Assembly: GCA_006247105.1 (NCBI GenBank)
Contig: CM016926.1
Coordinates: 620,001 to 684,000 of the forward strand
DNA length: 64,000 nt
Origin: Giardia muris
Taxonomy: Eukaryota > Fornicata > Diplomonadida > Hexamitidae
Reading direction: 5' to 3'
Position numbers and translations under genes: made by a program
The notes under the pieces: generated by a model
The model's database searches: none
What the model was told of the DNA's origin: nothing
The model's input: the letters and a program-made list of their open reading frames with translations, nothing else
Shown here: positions 44,016 to 52,673 of the stretch, one piece after another
How the letters are laid out: every line of letters starts with the position of its first letter
Position numbering within the stretch: the stretch's first letter is position 1

Positions 44016-44714
44016 TCAATCCGAGACCGGACTACATGCCTCGTGCTCATCACTGGAGTCTGTGGGAGTGATGAGTAAAGCTTCCTTTCTATTCTGAAGG
44101 CATGGTTGGAACCTGAAGGATCTATTGATTCGAGTGGTTTGTAAAGCCTCGATGGTAGTACGTACCTGATCATCAAGGAGGAGAAGAGGGTGTTGAGAGA
44201 GACGGTGAGGCAAGTCGGAACGGAGGAGGTTCAGGAGGGAAAGGGCGGGGTCAAGTGAGGAATGAGAAGAAAGGGGATATACTTCTTCAAGGACTAACAA
44301 CGGATCTGAAGGAGAAGGTGGGGGAGAAGGGCTTTGAAGTATCCCATCGTCATTGGCGTTGAATTGATTGTTGATGGACTTAGAGATTAATAGGGAAGAG
44401 CCCAAGAAGAGTTTCCGATAGGATGTCAACTTGTGGGTATGTGGGGTTAGGATGATATATTGAGGACGTTGAGGATGACCTTGGTGGTTACATGAGGGAT
44501 GAGAGGGTTTCACGGTCCGATAAAGGTTTATGGAGCGTGTTAATATCAAGATTTCGGACAAACAGAAGCTAAGGATGACGACTTGGTCGACCAAGGACCG
44601 TTTCAGGAGGAGACAGAGAAAGGCTAGAAGAGATAAGGAAAGGAGATGCCAGACGGTATTCCTTACAGTTTCTCGTACGATTAGGGCAAATACAATAAAA
44701 GTCAACGACGACAT
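44016..44714 (-). CDS. Hypothetical protein with hydrophobic N-terminal half
   Basis: 232 residues. Residues 5-60 contain two hydrophobic stretches (SLTFIVFALIV, and HLLSLSLLAFLCLLL followed by VVILSFCLSEILIL) that could span a membrane; the second half is Ser/Pro/Leu-rich, with SPSPPPSPSDP. No family recognised. In favour: an excellent A/T-rich initiator (GTAAATTATTTTA directly before the ATG) and a tidy position 28 bp downstream of the next gene on the same strand. Against: low complexity, no motif, and an opposite-strand frame over its start (44530-44784). Confidence 0.45.
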   Translation of the reverse strand: MSSLTFIVFALIVRETVRNTVWHLLSLSLLAFLCLLLKRSLVDQVVILSFCLSEILILTRSINLYRTVKPSHPSCNHQGHPQRPQYIILTPHTHKLTSYRKLFLGSSLLISKSINNQFNANDDGILQSPSPPPSPSDPLLVLEEVYPLSSHSSLDPALSLLNLLRSDLPHRLSQHPLLLLDDQVRTTIEALQTTRINRSFRFQPCLQNRKEALLITPTDSSDEHEACSPVSD

Positions 44715-44742
44715 TAAAATAATTTACATGCCATTACCCCAG

Positions 44743-46275
44743 TCAAGAGCAAGAGGGATGTACATCAATATCGTACCGGGTTAGGACGAGTTGCAATTGC
44801 CGGTTCGTTTCTACAAGGATGACGAGCTGATCCGTCGTATGGCGTAGTAGCTCCGATAAGATTCCCAACTCGTGTTGATATTCCTCATTTGTGCGTGAAA
44901 GGGCAGTAACCTTGGCATGGTTCTGCTCCTCTCGCTCTTGTAGGGTGAGAAGGGCATTCATCGCCATAGGCTGAAAGTCTAAGACGGCATGAATCGCCTC
45001 GGATTGGAGCGTGGTTGCTGCGGACGCTTCGGATGGTTCTTTCTGTTCCATCTGTTCCGATATTCCATCAGGGGGTAAAAAGAGCTCTTCTGATACATTC
45101 GACTCGGTCGTACCAAGACACGTTGTGATGAAGAACTGAAAGGCTGGACAGGCACGAATGCGTTTGATAAGCTCACATGGATTCAACTTCAACCGTGATT
45201 CCGAGTGCGAGTCCTTATGAAGAAAGGCCCTCAGTAAGCTCAATTCAACCTCAACGCTTTGACCAGGTGAATATTCGAGGAGAAGATCAATGTCCAGGTC
45301 GAAATAGTCGAAAAGACATCGAAGAAGATGTGGTCCTTGTTGTATGATGGCTGAGATAGTCCCATTGTTATCGCTTCCACCGCCAATAAACAGTCTGGAA
45401 TTGAGTCTCCAAAGATTAGCATATAATGTCCTCAATCGAGACGTGCACTCGGTCTCGAATAGAAGCTCCAAGACGCAAGCAGATAATTCTAACCAGAAAG
45501 CATAGCTACTGAAACGACGTGAGGCGATATCCATCTCCCCCTCTTCCTCCTCCTTCTCCCCCTTAACCAGTCGACATACAAACAAGAAGAACTGCTTGGT
45601 ACGTTCCTTATACTCCAGAATATCTAGCCCGAGGGCATGCCGTTTAATGGTCTCGTCTTGTATCGCCCCAAGTAAGCCTGTCCATAACTCATAGCGCAAC
45701 ATCAGTAAGGAGTGCAACTTCAGATGATCGAACCTTTCCAGCTGAGTCATCTCTTCCGTCTGATCACCACGTACTCGTTCCAATTCTAACAGCGAACGCT
45801 TCAACGCACCATTAAGCTTCGTATTCGTGTTCAATAAGGCCTCCATTTGAGTCTCCAGCGTAGTGATTCGATCCTGATCCTTTCTTTGAGCCATCTTACT
45901 CAACACCAGCTCGTTCTGTAACTCCTTGACCCGCACCTTCTGCTTCATCATATGTTCCAGATTCCTGGTCAGTTCTTGTACTTGTTGTCGTAATTGCTGG
46001 TTTTGCTCTTGTGTCTCTTGCAATTGCGCTTGAAGTGTCGCATGCCGAGCACTAGCCTCTATCTTCTCCTTCAATTGCGTTCTAAGTTGCATAATCTCCG
46101 CTCTCAACTCGCGTTTCTCAAGGTTATGTGCTTCCATTAAGGACTCACGTTCCATCTCGAAGTAGAGTCCGCGCCGTCTTTCTATATCGAGATCGTGTAA
46201 CCTCCGCTGCGCGGCGCGCAAGGTATCGCTCAATAGGACGACAACGTCGGAAACGCTCTCCCGTTCTAGTTCCAT
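44743..46275 (-). CDS. Coiled-coil protein, 510 aa
   Basis: Residues 1-185 form a strong coiled coil rich in Q, E, R and L (for example QLQETQEQNQQLRQQVQEL). Residues 190-400 are globular and helical, with hydrophobic helices such as SYAFWLELSACVLELLF and an acidic KGEKEEEEGEMD loop; residues 440-500 return to coiled coil. The coil, globular helical core and coil layout suggests a cytoskeletal or tethering protein, but I do not recognise the family and the function is open. Confidence 0.82.
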   Translation of the reverse strand: MELERESVSDVVVLLSDTLRAAQRRLHDLDIERRRGLYFEMERESLMEAHNLEKRELRAEIMQLRTQLKEKIEASARHATLQAQLQETQEQNQQLRQQVQELTRNLEHMMKQKVRVKELQNELVLSKMAQRKDQDRITTLETQMEALLNTNTKLNGALKRSLLELERVRGDQTEEMTQLERFDHLKLHSLLMLRYELWTGLLGAIQDETIKRHALGLDILEYKERTKQFFLFVCRLVKGEKEEEEGEMDIASRRFSSYAFWLELSACVLELLFETECTSRLRTLYANLWRLNSRLFIGGGSDNNGTISAIIQQGPHLLRCLFDYFDLDIDLLLEYSPGQSVEVELSLLRAFLHKDSHSESRLKLNPCELIKRIRACPAFQFFITTCLGTTESNVSEELFLPPDGISEQMEQKEPSEASAATTLQSEAIHAVLDFQPMAMNALLTLQEREEQNHAKVTALSRTNEEYQHELGILSELLRHTTDQLVILVETNRQLQLVLTRYDIDVHPSCS

Positions 46276-46359
46276 TTCGTTCGGCCTTTACTCTCCTAAA
46301 GCCTACCGGCTAAGCGGTCCCGATGCAAGTCGTCCTTCAGCTCGTCCCTCCTCCCGTCC

Positions 46360-47013
46360 TTAGAAGATGCGGTGCGATGGGCCCATCGTCGACTTGATGT
46401 ACACAGTCCTGATGTTCTGCCACCCCTTCTTCAGCTGGGCCGCAAGGAAGTTGAGAGCCGTGTAGATGTTCTGGGACAAGTCGGCCGCAGTCATCTTGAC
46501 GTTCCCAACTGGCCAGTTCAACCCCACCGCCTTCTTGAACTGGATCTTGATCGTTGCCTTGCACTCCGCCACCTTAGCCTCCAAGTCTTCCTCCGGAGAA
46601 AGGGGTAATGGGGTACGCCCGGCCTTCGTGAACCCGGGACCGGCGTACATCGTGATCTGACGGATGAGCGACTTCGACGCAAGGAAGAGGTCGTAGCTCT
46701 TAGCGAACTTCTTGATTTGCTTCGCATCCTTGTTGAACTGCTGCAGAAACTCGATGTCGACGCAGTTCAGGCCGATCTTCTTCGCACGATCCTGGTCACG
46801 AGCATCAGCAATGACGCAGATCTTCAAGTTCTCCTTTGCGACATGAGGGAGCACCAATGGGAGGTTGAAACGCGGATCCTTCTTAGGGTCATACCCCTTC
46901 AGCCCGACCTGCAGCTCGACCGTCTCGACGAACTTGCGCTTCTTCGTCTCGTTCGAGTACGTGAGGATCTCGGTCAAGTGTCTCGTAAGTAGCTCCTGAG
47001 GAACTCTTTGCAT
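46360..47013 (-). CDS. RPL10A: 60S ribosomal protein L10a (uL1)
   Basis: 217 residues, the usual eukaryotic length. uL1 forms the L1 stalk that handles the outgoing tRNA. Seen: FVETVELQVGLKGYDPKKDPRF (given in part: FVETVELQVGLKGYD and KKDPRF), NLPLVLP, ICVIADARDQDRAKKIG, the YDLFLASKSLIRQI strand and helix, and the closing NIRTVYIKSTMGPSHRIF. The frame is open to 47169, but those extra 52 codons lie in the 3' end of the next upstream gene and are not conserved. The Met at 47013 matches the family start and sits just 37 bp after the upstream stop, preceded by an A-rich GGAAAAAGG. Confidence 0.97.
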   Translation of the reverse strand: MQRVPQELLTRHLTEILTYSNETKKRKFVETVELQVGLKGYDPKKDPRFNLPLVLPHVAKENLKICVIADARDQDRAKKIGLNCVDIEFLQQFNKDAKQIKKFAKSYDLFLASKSLIRQITMYAGPGFTKAGRTPLPLSPEEDLEAKVAECKATIKIQFKKAVGLNWPVGNVKMTAADLSQNIYTALNFLAAQLKKGWQNIRTVYIKSTMGPSHRIF

Positions 47014-47050
47014 CTCCCTCCCATTGACCTTTTTCCTCCCCGATTTGGAA

Positions 47051-49219
47051 TCAATTTGGTTGGGCGGGGGGCTCCTGGGCTTGGAAGAGGCTTGCAGGCA
47101 TGCTCGCCTTACATGTCGCCACGAGCCGTTCCGCCCCCTTAACGTAATCGACGTAGCTCTGACCCCCAAGCGTCAAAGAGACCACGGACCTCTTACGGAA
47201 CTCGGCTCCTAGAGGTCGGATGATGGAAATGGCCGTGGCAATCGCTCCGAAGTGCTGCCAGACCTCATCACGTCGGGCCTCGAGGGCATCCAACGTGACG
47301 ATACCTTCCACATATTGTGCCAGTTGATTATTGAAGGAGGTGATAAAGGCGACACCCTCGGCTAAGGGTTGATACGCATCTGCGGCGCGTGACCATAGCT
47401 CGATGAGGGTTGCGAAGTCACAACCATCGGCGGCGATGACTGAAAAGAGTTCGAGCCGCTCCATGATTGGCATCTCTAAACGGCTCCAAAGGTTGATAAG
47501 GGTGGCCGCCGTTCCATTATCTCCCCGAGCGGGCGCCCCATCCACGAAGTTCCGATAGACCTCGAGCTCGACGGGCTTGAAAGGGTTTGCTCCTTCTATT
47601 TGGAGTCCAAGATCTGTTAAGATTTCGTCGAGGGATGGTGCGATGGCCAGTTCCCGGCTATCGCACGGATGTTGCAGGACGATCGTGTTCGCTAGCTCGG
47701 TCAGGATCATGGGACACGCTTGAGGGTCAAGATCCTTCATGACATTCAGCTCATGATACTTTTGGAAGAAGTCGAGTAGATATTCCATCGACGAGACGCG
47801 CTGATGAGCCTCCTCATAATCTGTTAGGCGTTGGACTGCCTCTATTGGATCGTAAACGTCCTTATCCAGATACCCAGACCCTTCTGTGAAGGTAGCACTT
47901 GCAAAGTCGGCCTCAACCTGTCTTCGAAGCTTCTCCGTTGGGATCTCACCAGCGGGACATAATTGGGTCGTGGTATCGTTATACTTCTCCTCACGCCCAA
48001 CAGCACGGACTGCCTCTTGAAAGTCGCGCTCGTTACGCTTATGAGCGACAAACTCATGGTAGCATTGTTCTCTACGCTTATAGATGTTCTCATCGCAAGC
48101 TTGCAGGTATTGTCGCAGTGCATCCCCATAGGCAGAGGCCATCGTTACAATCTCGGAATTAGTGTTTCGATCCTTATAATGCGGTTCTGTATCGGGACTA
48201 CTGATCCGTTGGACCAGGTCTTTGCAAACCACCTGTTCAATCGGTGGGACCTCTCCCGCGAGTTGGAACGCACTGAAGGCATCAGCTAGTCGGGACTTAG
48301 TCATCAGGATGGGTTGGAAGTCCTCTCGAAGAAGAAGAATATGGGGGTCGATGTTATGAAGGAACGCACGTAAGCAGGCTGCGTAGATACAATCTCCGCG
48401 GTCGCCATAAAGAAGGTCTTCGCGTGTAAGAATAGAACTGCAGGGCTCATAGGGGAGGGAGATGTTCCTCGCCACCCATTGAAGACTATGCCTCCGCAAG
48501 AGGGATGAGGATCTCAGTGCATCACGAAAATCACGGGTACAACTAATCGCTACCGATGCCGGGAGCGCTGTCATTATGGCGGCTATCGTCTGTCGAATCG
48601 CCTCGTCTGTTGGTTCCGAGACTCGATCGAAGTGCGTTGGCTGGAAAGGCTTCTTTGGTAAAAAGGCGGCATAAACCTCGGCTTCCTGCTGTGATTTGTG
48701 ATCAACAGTGTCCGTGGTTGGAGCATATGCTTGAAGGACGTCCCGAACTGTTTTCCTCGTGCGAAGAGGCGTCTCGGAGCGCTGAGCTGCCGAGATCTCC
48801 TCATAAGTCCTATATAGCTCGTTTGTGGGAACGATACCGATTGCCATGCCCGGACCCAACGTCTCGTAGTCTGGCCTGTCCGAATCGTCATAGAGAAGCC
48901 GGAGGACCTCTTCCGAGTGCTCCCGTGCATTCTTCTTCACTAGGCCACTGGCTACGGCCTCAGTAATGTGTTGCTGAATTATTTCATCTGACATTGGAGG
49001 GATAATAGGCCGTTGGAGTAGTTCCCGGACCTTTCGAGTGCGTGAGCCCGCCTCGGAGGCATCGGGATCAAGAAGAGCGTCAAGGTCGGGGACCTCGTCA
49101 AGGTCACGGATGTCATGTGGGAGGGATACGGTCCCCAGCGCGGCGTTCTGGCTCGGCGGCGGCCCCTTGAGGATCGCGTCGACCTTCTTCCGTGTGGGTC
49201 CACTCTCATCAGATAGCAT
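47051..49219 (-). CDS. Hypothetical protein, 722 aa
   Basis: I do not recognise it. The protein is acidic and mainly helical, with no membrane segment, no Cys cluster and no nucleotide-binding motif. The N-terminal 130 residues are Pro/Asp-rich and probably disordered (LDEVPDLDALLDPDASEAG); the rest looks like a helical scaffold. The open frame reaches 49408 only through a GTG. ATGs exist at 49258 and 49219. I chose 49219 because the one at 49258 would overlap the start of the divergent TPGS2-like gene (49244), and the 24 bp between 49219 and 49244 holds a GATTTTTAG tract suited to a shared initiator. Confidence 0.75.
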   Translation of the reverse strand: MLSDESGPTRKKVDAILKGPPPSQNAALGTVSLPHDIRDLDEVPDLDALLDPDASEAGSRTRKVRELLQRPIIPPMSDEIIQQHITEAVASGLVKKNAREHSEEVLRLLYDDSDRPDYETLGPGMAIGIVPTNELYRTYEEISAAQRSETPLRTRKTVRDVLQAYAPTTDTVDHKSQQEAEVYAAFLPKKPFQPTHFDRVSEPTDEAIRQTIAAIMTALPASVAISCTRDFRDALRSSSLLRRHSLQWVARNISLPYEPCSSILTREDLLYGDRGDCIYAACLRAFLHNIDPHILLLREDFQPILMTKSRLADAFSAFQLAGEVPPIEQVVCKDLVQRISSPDTEPHYKDRNTNSEIVTMASAYGDALRQYLQACDENIYKRREQCYHEFVAHKRNERDFQEAVRAVGREEKYNDTTTQLCPAGEIPTEKLRRQVEADFASATFTEGSGYLDKDVYDPIEAVQRLTDYEEAHQRVSSMEYLLDFFQKYHELNVMKDLDPQACPMILTELANTIVLQHPCDSRELAIAPSLDEILTDLGLQIEGANPFKPVELEVYRNFVDGAPARGDNGTAATLINLWSRLEMPIMERLELFSVIAADGCDFATLIELWSRAADAYQPLAEGVAFITSFNNQLAQYVEGIVTLDALEARRDEVWQHFGAIATAISIIRPLGAEFRKRSVVSLTLGGQSYVDYVKGAERLVATCKASMPASLFQAQEPPAQPN

Positions 49220-49243
49220 CCTAGTCCAGCTGATTTTTAGTGC
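49220..49243. promoter_or_regulatory. 24-bp divergent promoter candidate
   Basis: A 24-bp spacer with a central GATTTTTAG lies between two divergent start codons. By the Giardia pattern of A/T-rich initiators within a few bases of the ATG, this one tract may serve both genes. Inference from position. Confidence 0.4.
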
Positions 49244-49918
49244 ATGTTGTTGCTTCATGACGAGATACTCATCCAGCTGCAGCAGTCGCCCCTCGTGACG
49301 CGCATCGAACAGCACCCGTACCCGCCCGCGGGGGAAGGGGAGCTGGATGCGGGCGCACGACGGCTTGGGATCGAACTCCCCGCAGACCTTGCCGCATTCT
49401 ATAGACACTCAAATGGACTCGACGCGAGCTGGTGCATCGCACCCGACGGGAAGCTTGCGGGTCAGTTCCTCATCTGCCCACTCGCTCAACTGCGAATTGT
49501 GGAAGTTGAGTCACAGAAGATATCAATGGAATCGAAATATCGATTCCTTGTCATCGCACGGGACACCTATGGCTCCGTTCTTCTCTCACTCGACGACCGA
49601 ATAGGGATAGGTATGATATGGTATACTCCTGCAAGCACGGCCCTCTCCGGCCTTCAACTATCCCAGCTCAGCGAGGTCTGTGACTCATTCTCTAGCTATT
49701 ACCGCCTGATGTCCTTGCACCACGGCGTCATCTGCTGGCAGTATGCCTTCATTCGCGAGCTTGGGCTTCCAATCCCAACACGGCTATTACTAGCACGCTT
49801 CTGTCCTGATCGCCTGGCACTTGATCTCGCCTTGCATCACCAGCTCGTAGATCCCGACAATGCGGACGCTTTGCAGCCCGTCCGTTTTGCTCAGGGCCTA
49901 TTGCGGAAGCTGGGCTAG
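49244..49918 (+). CDS. TPGS2: TPGS2-like tubulin polyglutamylase complex subunit (SMI1/KNR4 fold)
   Basis: 224 residues with an SMI1/KNR4-type N-terminal half: ELDAGARRLGIELPADLAAF followed by YRHSNGL, the family's LP-x-D-x-x-x-F-Y-x-x-x-NG signature. The later part has SFSSYYRLMSLHHGV followed by WQYAF, which closely matches human TPGS2 (a YYRLL...GLPQWQYAF stretch). TPGS2 belongs to the complex that adds glutamate chains to tubulin, which is heavily modified in Giardia axonemes. The ATG follows GATTTTTAGTGC. It ends 9 bp before a kinesin-4 gene on the same strand, so two microtubule genes stand in tandem. The alternative is a generic SMI1/KNR4 protein. Confidence 0.82.
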   Translation: MLLLHDEILIQLQQSPLVTRIEQHPYPPAGEGELDAGARRLGIELPADLAAFYRHSNGLDASWCIAPDGKLAGQFLICPLAQLRIVEVESQKISMESKYRFLVIARDTYGSVLLSLDDRIGIGMIWYTPASTALSGLQLSQLSEVCDSFSSYYRLMSLHHGVICWQYAFIRELGLPIPTRLLLARFCPDRLALDLALHHQLVDPDNADALQPVRFAQGLLRKLG

Positions 49919-49927
49919 TCAAAAAAG

Positions 49928-52666
49928 ATGCTCGGGAACGTTCAGGTCGCGATTCGAATCCGGCCACTCAATCAGGCGGAGCTTCGCGAGGGCGGGCAGG
50001 TGGCAATCAAGGCCGACGGAGCCGTCGTGCTCCTCCAGAACGACAGCTCGTACGCCTTCGATTCTGTCTTCGATTATGAGAAGACTCAGGCCGAGGTTTC
50101 CGAACGGATCATCGGGTCGATGCTCCAGAACTTTCTCCAGGGCTATAATTGTACTGTCTTCGCTTACGGGCAGACAGGTTCGGGTAAGACCTATACGATG
50201 GGCGTCCCGGATGCGACGGCGACGGACTTCATCATGGGTGGAGGCTCGACCTCCGAGAAGGCTGGGATCGTCCCCCGGTTCATCCAGGCGCTTTTTGCAT
50301 CCCTCGCCGGAAGTGAAGGGAGTAGAGTCGCAAAGGTTCGTCTCTCCTTCCTTGAGGTCTATAACGAAACGCTTCGTGACTTGCTTTCCCCGCAGACAGA
50401 CCCTGCAGACCTTCAGATCCGAGAGAGCCGTGGCCAGATCATCGTCACTAACCTCTCTGAGGTCCAAGCCGATTCTGCCGTCGACGCCGTTGGTTTCTAC
50501 GTGAGTGGGGGTGCTGGAAGAGTGACCGCGACGACCAACATGAATGAGCAGTCCTCCCGTTCTCATAGCCTCTTCACGATCCGCCTCGAGACGATTAGTG
50601 AGGGCGTTCGCACCTCTTCAAAGTTCACCTTCGTCGACCTCGCAGGGAGTGAGCGAATCAAGCGCTCAGGCGTTACAGACCTCCAGCTACGTGAGCTAAT
50701 TAATATCAACTCGGGGCTGCTCGCGCTTGGTAACGTGATCAGCGCCCTTGTCGCGAATCAACGTACTGGAGAGAAGCGGCACGTCCCGTACCGGGATTCC
50801 AAGCTGACCCGCCTCCTTCAGGACTCTCTTGGCGGCAATACCTGCACGTTCATGATCGCTTGCGTTTCTCCATCCACCTCGAGCTTTGACGAGACGAATG
50901 GGACTGTTCTCTATGCCGCTCGTGCTCGCAACATCATCAACAAGCCCGTCGCCAGTCGAGAAGAATTTAGCATTAACGTCGCCCAGGACCAGATCAAGGC
51001 GCTCATTGAGCAGCTTGAAGCCGAGAACCGCCAGCTCCAAGACGAGCTGCTTCGAGTCAAGGGGGAGCGAGACTCCCAAAAGGAGGAGATCGAGGTGCTT
51101 GAACAGCGGCTTGCTGAGGCTACTCGACAAATTACCGAGATGGCGGCCAACACTCTTCATCCTGCACATGAGTCTGCGTCACACGATTCGTCAGAGTCTA
51201 GTGCGGAGAGCACGCCTCCCCAAGGCGTCGAGGTGGTACCTGGAGAACCTCTCTATCAGCCGTCCGAAGAGGTCCGGGCAATCGTCCACTCCTTTTGCAC
51301 TCATATCGAGCAGCATCTCGGGCCTGTCTATATGCCCTCTCGGGCAGAGACCGCACACCTTCTTCTTGACCATCTCACAGACTACATCTGCTACAAGTAC
51401 CTCGTTGACCCAGATAATTATAACGATGTCCTATCCCGTGTCTTCTACGAAAAGGCGGCGGAGCTATGCACGAGGCGGCCTCGGAAAACGAAGGGGTCGA
51501 GTAGGAAACGTGTCTCTACGGGACGACGTTCGCGCCTGAAGGGTGGGAAGCCGCGAGGTAGTGTGACCTCTCCTGAGGAGGGCGTACGAGTTGCTAATGA
51601 CGATGGTGTCCTAGCCGTCCTTAATGCAATGATCCTTTTGCGTCGGGCTACGTTTCCTCCTGCTGAACCCGATGTCTCCGCTCCTGACGAGCAGCTGCCA
51701 GCTGAAGACGTACCTTCTCAAGATCCATACAACCTGGCATACCAGGACCTTCTTCAACAAACTCTTGGGATCCCTCAGGAGTCTAGTGCCCTCTACGTCC
51801 TTCGAGACCTCATCAAACGCCTCCATACCAAGGAGGCGACCGAGGAGGAAATCTACCAGACCGCCGTTACGGCGATGATGGAGTTACAGAAGCAGCAGGA
51901 TCACATCCTTGAGCTTGAGGGCCAGATCGCATTCGCACAGCACATGCTTGCTCAGAGAACGTCTGATGACGAAGTTAGCGAGCTCCGACAGCGGATAGAA
52001 ACGCTCGAGCAGGAGCGTGCGGCCGCTCTTGAGGAGCTCAGACGGAAGGAACAGATTCAGCTCGCAGTAGACCAGGTGCAGTCACGATTTACCAGTGCAC
52101 ATACCCAGCGCCGTCAGGCGCGAGTATCTCCTCTACCGGTCGAGGCTGGATGCCGAAAGCCATCATCCCCGACGGCTCAACGGCGTTCAGTTGCTCCAAT
52201 GGCAGTACCCCGTCCTCTTCAACCACCGACAGCCATTGAGAAGGCCGGGTGGGGGAATAAGCAGGCTTCTGGACTTCGGAACAATTCTGAGGAGCCGACA
52301 TTCTTAGATCTTGGGCCTCAAGTTACTTCGGTTCCTGCTAAGCCACGGCCACAGCCCATGACGGGACGTGGGCAGCATTTAGCACGAGTTCCTCGTCCAA
52401 TTAGTGAGCTTGACCGTAAGCTCGATGACCTTGTCGCATTGTACTGCTACGACGCTAACGAGCAGGAGCAACTTCGAAAGCAGGTCAATGTGCTTGAAGC
52501 AGATCAGGAACGGCTGCGACAGCAGAACGAAGCGCTCCTAAAGAAGGTTGCAGACCTCGAAGGTGGTCAACGATCGAGGATGTCGAACGCGAAGGTTCCT
52601 ACAAAGCCGACCCCTCGACCGTCGCAGCCCGCGATCCGGCCTGTTGTTATATCGGGTAAGCGTTGA
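49928..52666 (+). CDS. Kinesin-4 family motor protein, 912 aa
   Basis: N-terminal kinesin motor (about residues 3-345): P-loop FAYGQTGSGKTYTMG, switch I SSRSHSLFTI, switch II DLAGSERIKRSG, GLLALGNVISAL, and VPYRDSKLTRLLQDSLGG followed by MIACVSPS. The latter block and the neck following NIINKP are typical of kinesin-4 (KIF4/KIF21/KIF7/KIF27 group), motors that act on microtubule length and in flagella. Residues 345-400 form a coiled coil, a central region is helical and partly disordered, and further coils lie at about 640-710 and 845-880, with a basic Pro-rich tail. The ATG follows TCAAAAAAG. It is tail-to-tail with an ankyrin gene at 7 bp. Confidence 0.92.
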   Translation: MLGNVQVAIRIRPLNQAELREGGQVAIKADGAVVLLQNDSSYAFDSVFDYEKTQAEVSERIIGSMLQNFLQGYNCTVFAYGQTGSGKTYTMGVPDATATDFIMGGGSTSEKAGIVPRFIQALFASLAGSEGSRVAKVRLSFLEVYNETLRDLLSPQTDPADLQIRESRGQIIVTNLSEVQADSAVDAVGFYVSGGAGRVTATTNMNEQSSRSHSLFTIRLETISEGVRTSSKFTFVDLAGSERIKRSGVTDLQLRELININSGLLALGNVISALVANQRTGEKRHVPYRDSKLTRLLQDSLGGNTCTFMIACVSPSTSSFDETNGTVLYAARARNIINKPVASREEFSINVAQDQIKALIEQLEAENRQLQDELLRVKGERDSQKEEIEVLEQRLAEATRQITEMAANTLHPAHESASHDSSESSAESTPPQGVEVVPGEPLYQPSEEVRAIVHSFCTHIEQHLGPVYMPSRAETAHLLLDHLTDYICYKYLVDPDNYNDVLSRVFYEKAAELCTRRPRKTKGSSRKRVSTGRRSRLKGGKPRGSVTSPEEGVRVANDDGVLAVLNAMILLRRATFPPAEPDVSAPDEQLPAEDVPSQDPYNLAYQDLLQQTLGIPQESSALYVLRDLIKRLHTKEATEEEIYQTAVTAMMELQKQQDHILELEGQIAFAQHMLAQRTSDDEVSELRQRIETLEQERAAALEELRRKEQIQLAVDQVQSRFTSAHTQRRQARVSPLPVEAGCRKPSSPTAQRRSVAPMAVPRPLQPPTAIEKAGWGNKQASGLRNNSEEPTFLDLGPQVTSVPAKPRPQPMTGRGQHLARVPRPISELDRKLDDLVALYCYDANEQEQLRKQVNVLEADQERLRQQNEALLKKVADLEGGQRSRMSNAKVPTKPTPRPSQPAIRPVVISGKR

Positions 52667-52673
52667 GATCGCC

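Noticed and set aside
49951..49961. GATTCGAATCC, tRNA B-box-like
   Set aside because: Lies in the conserved first codons of the kinesin motor (VAIRIRPL); no A-box or stems around it.
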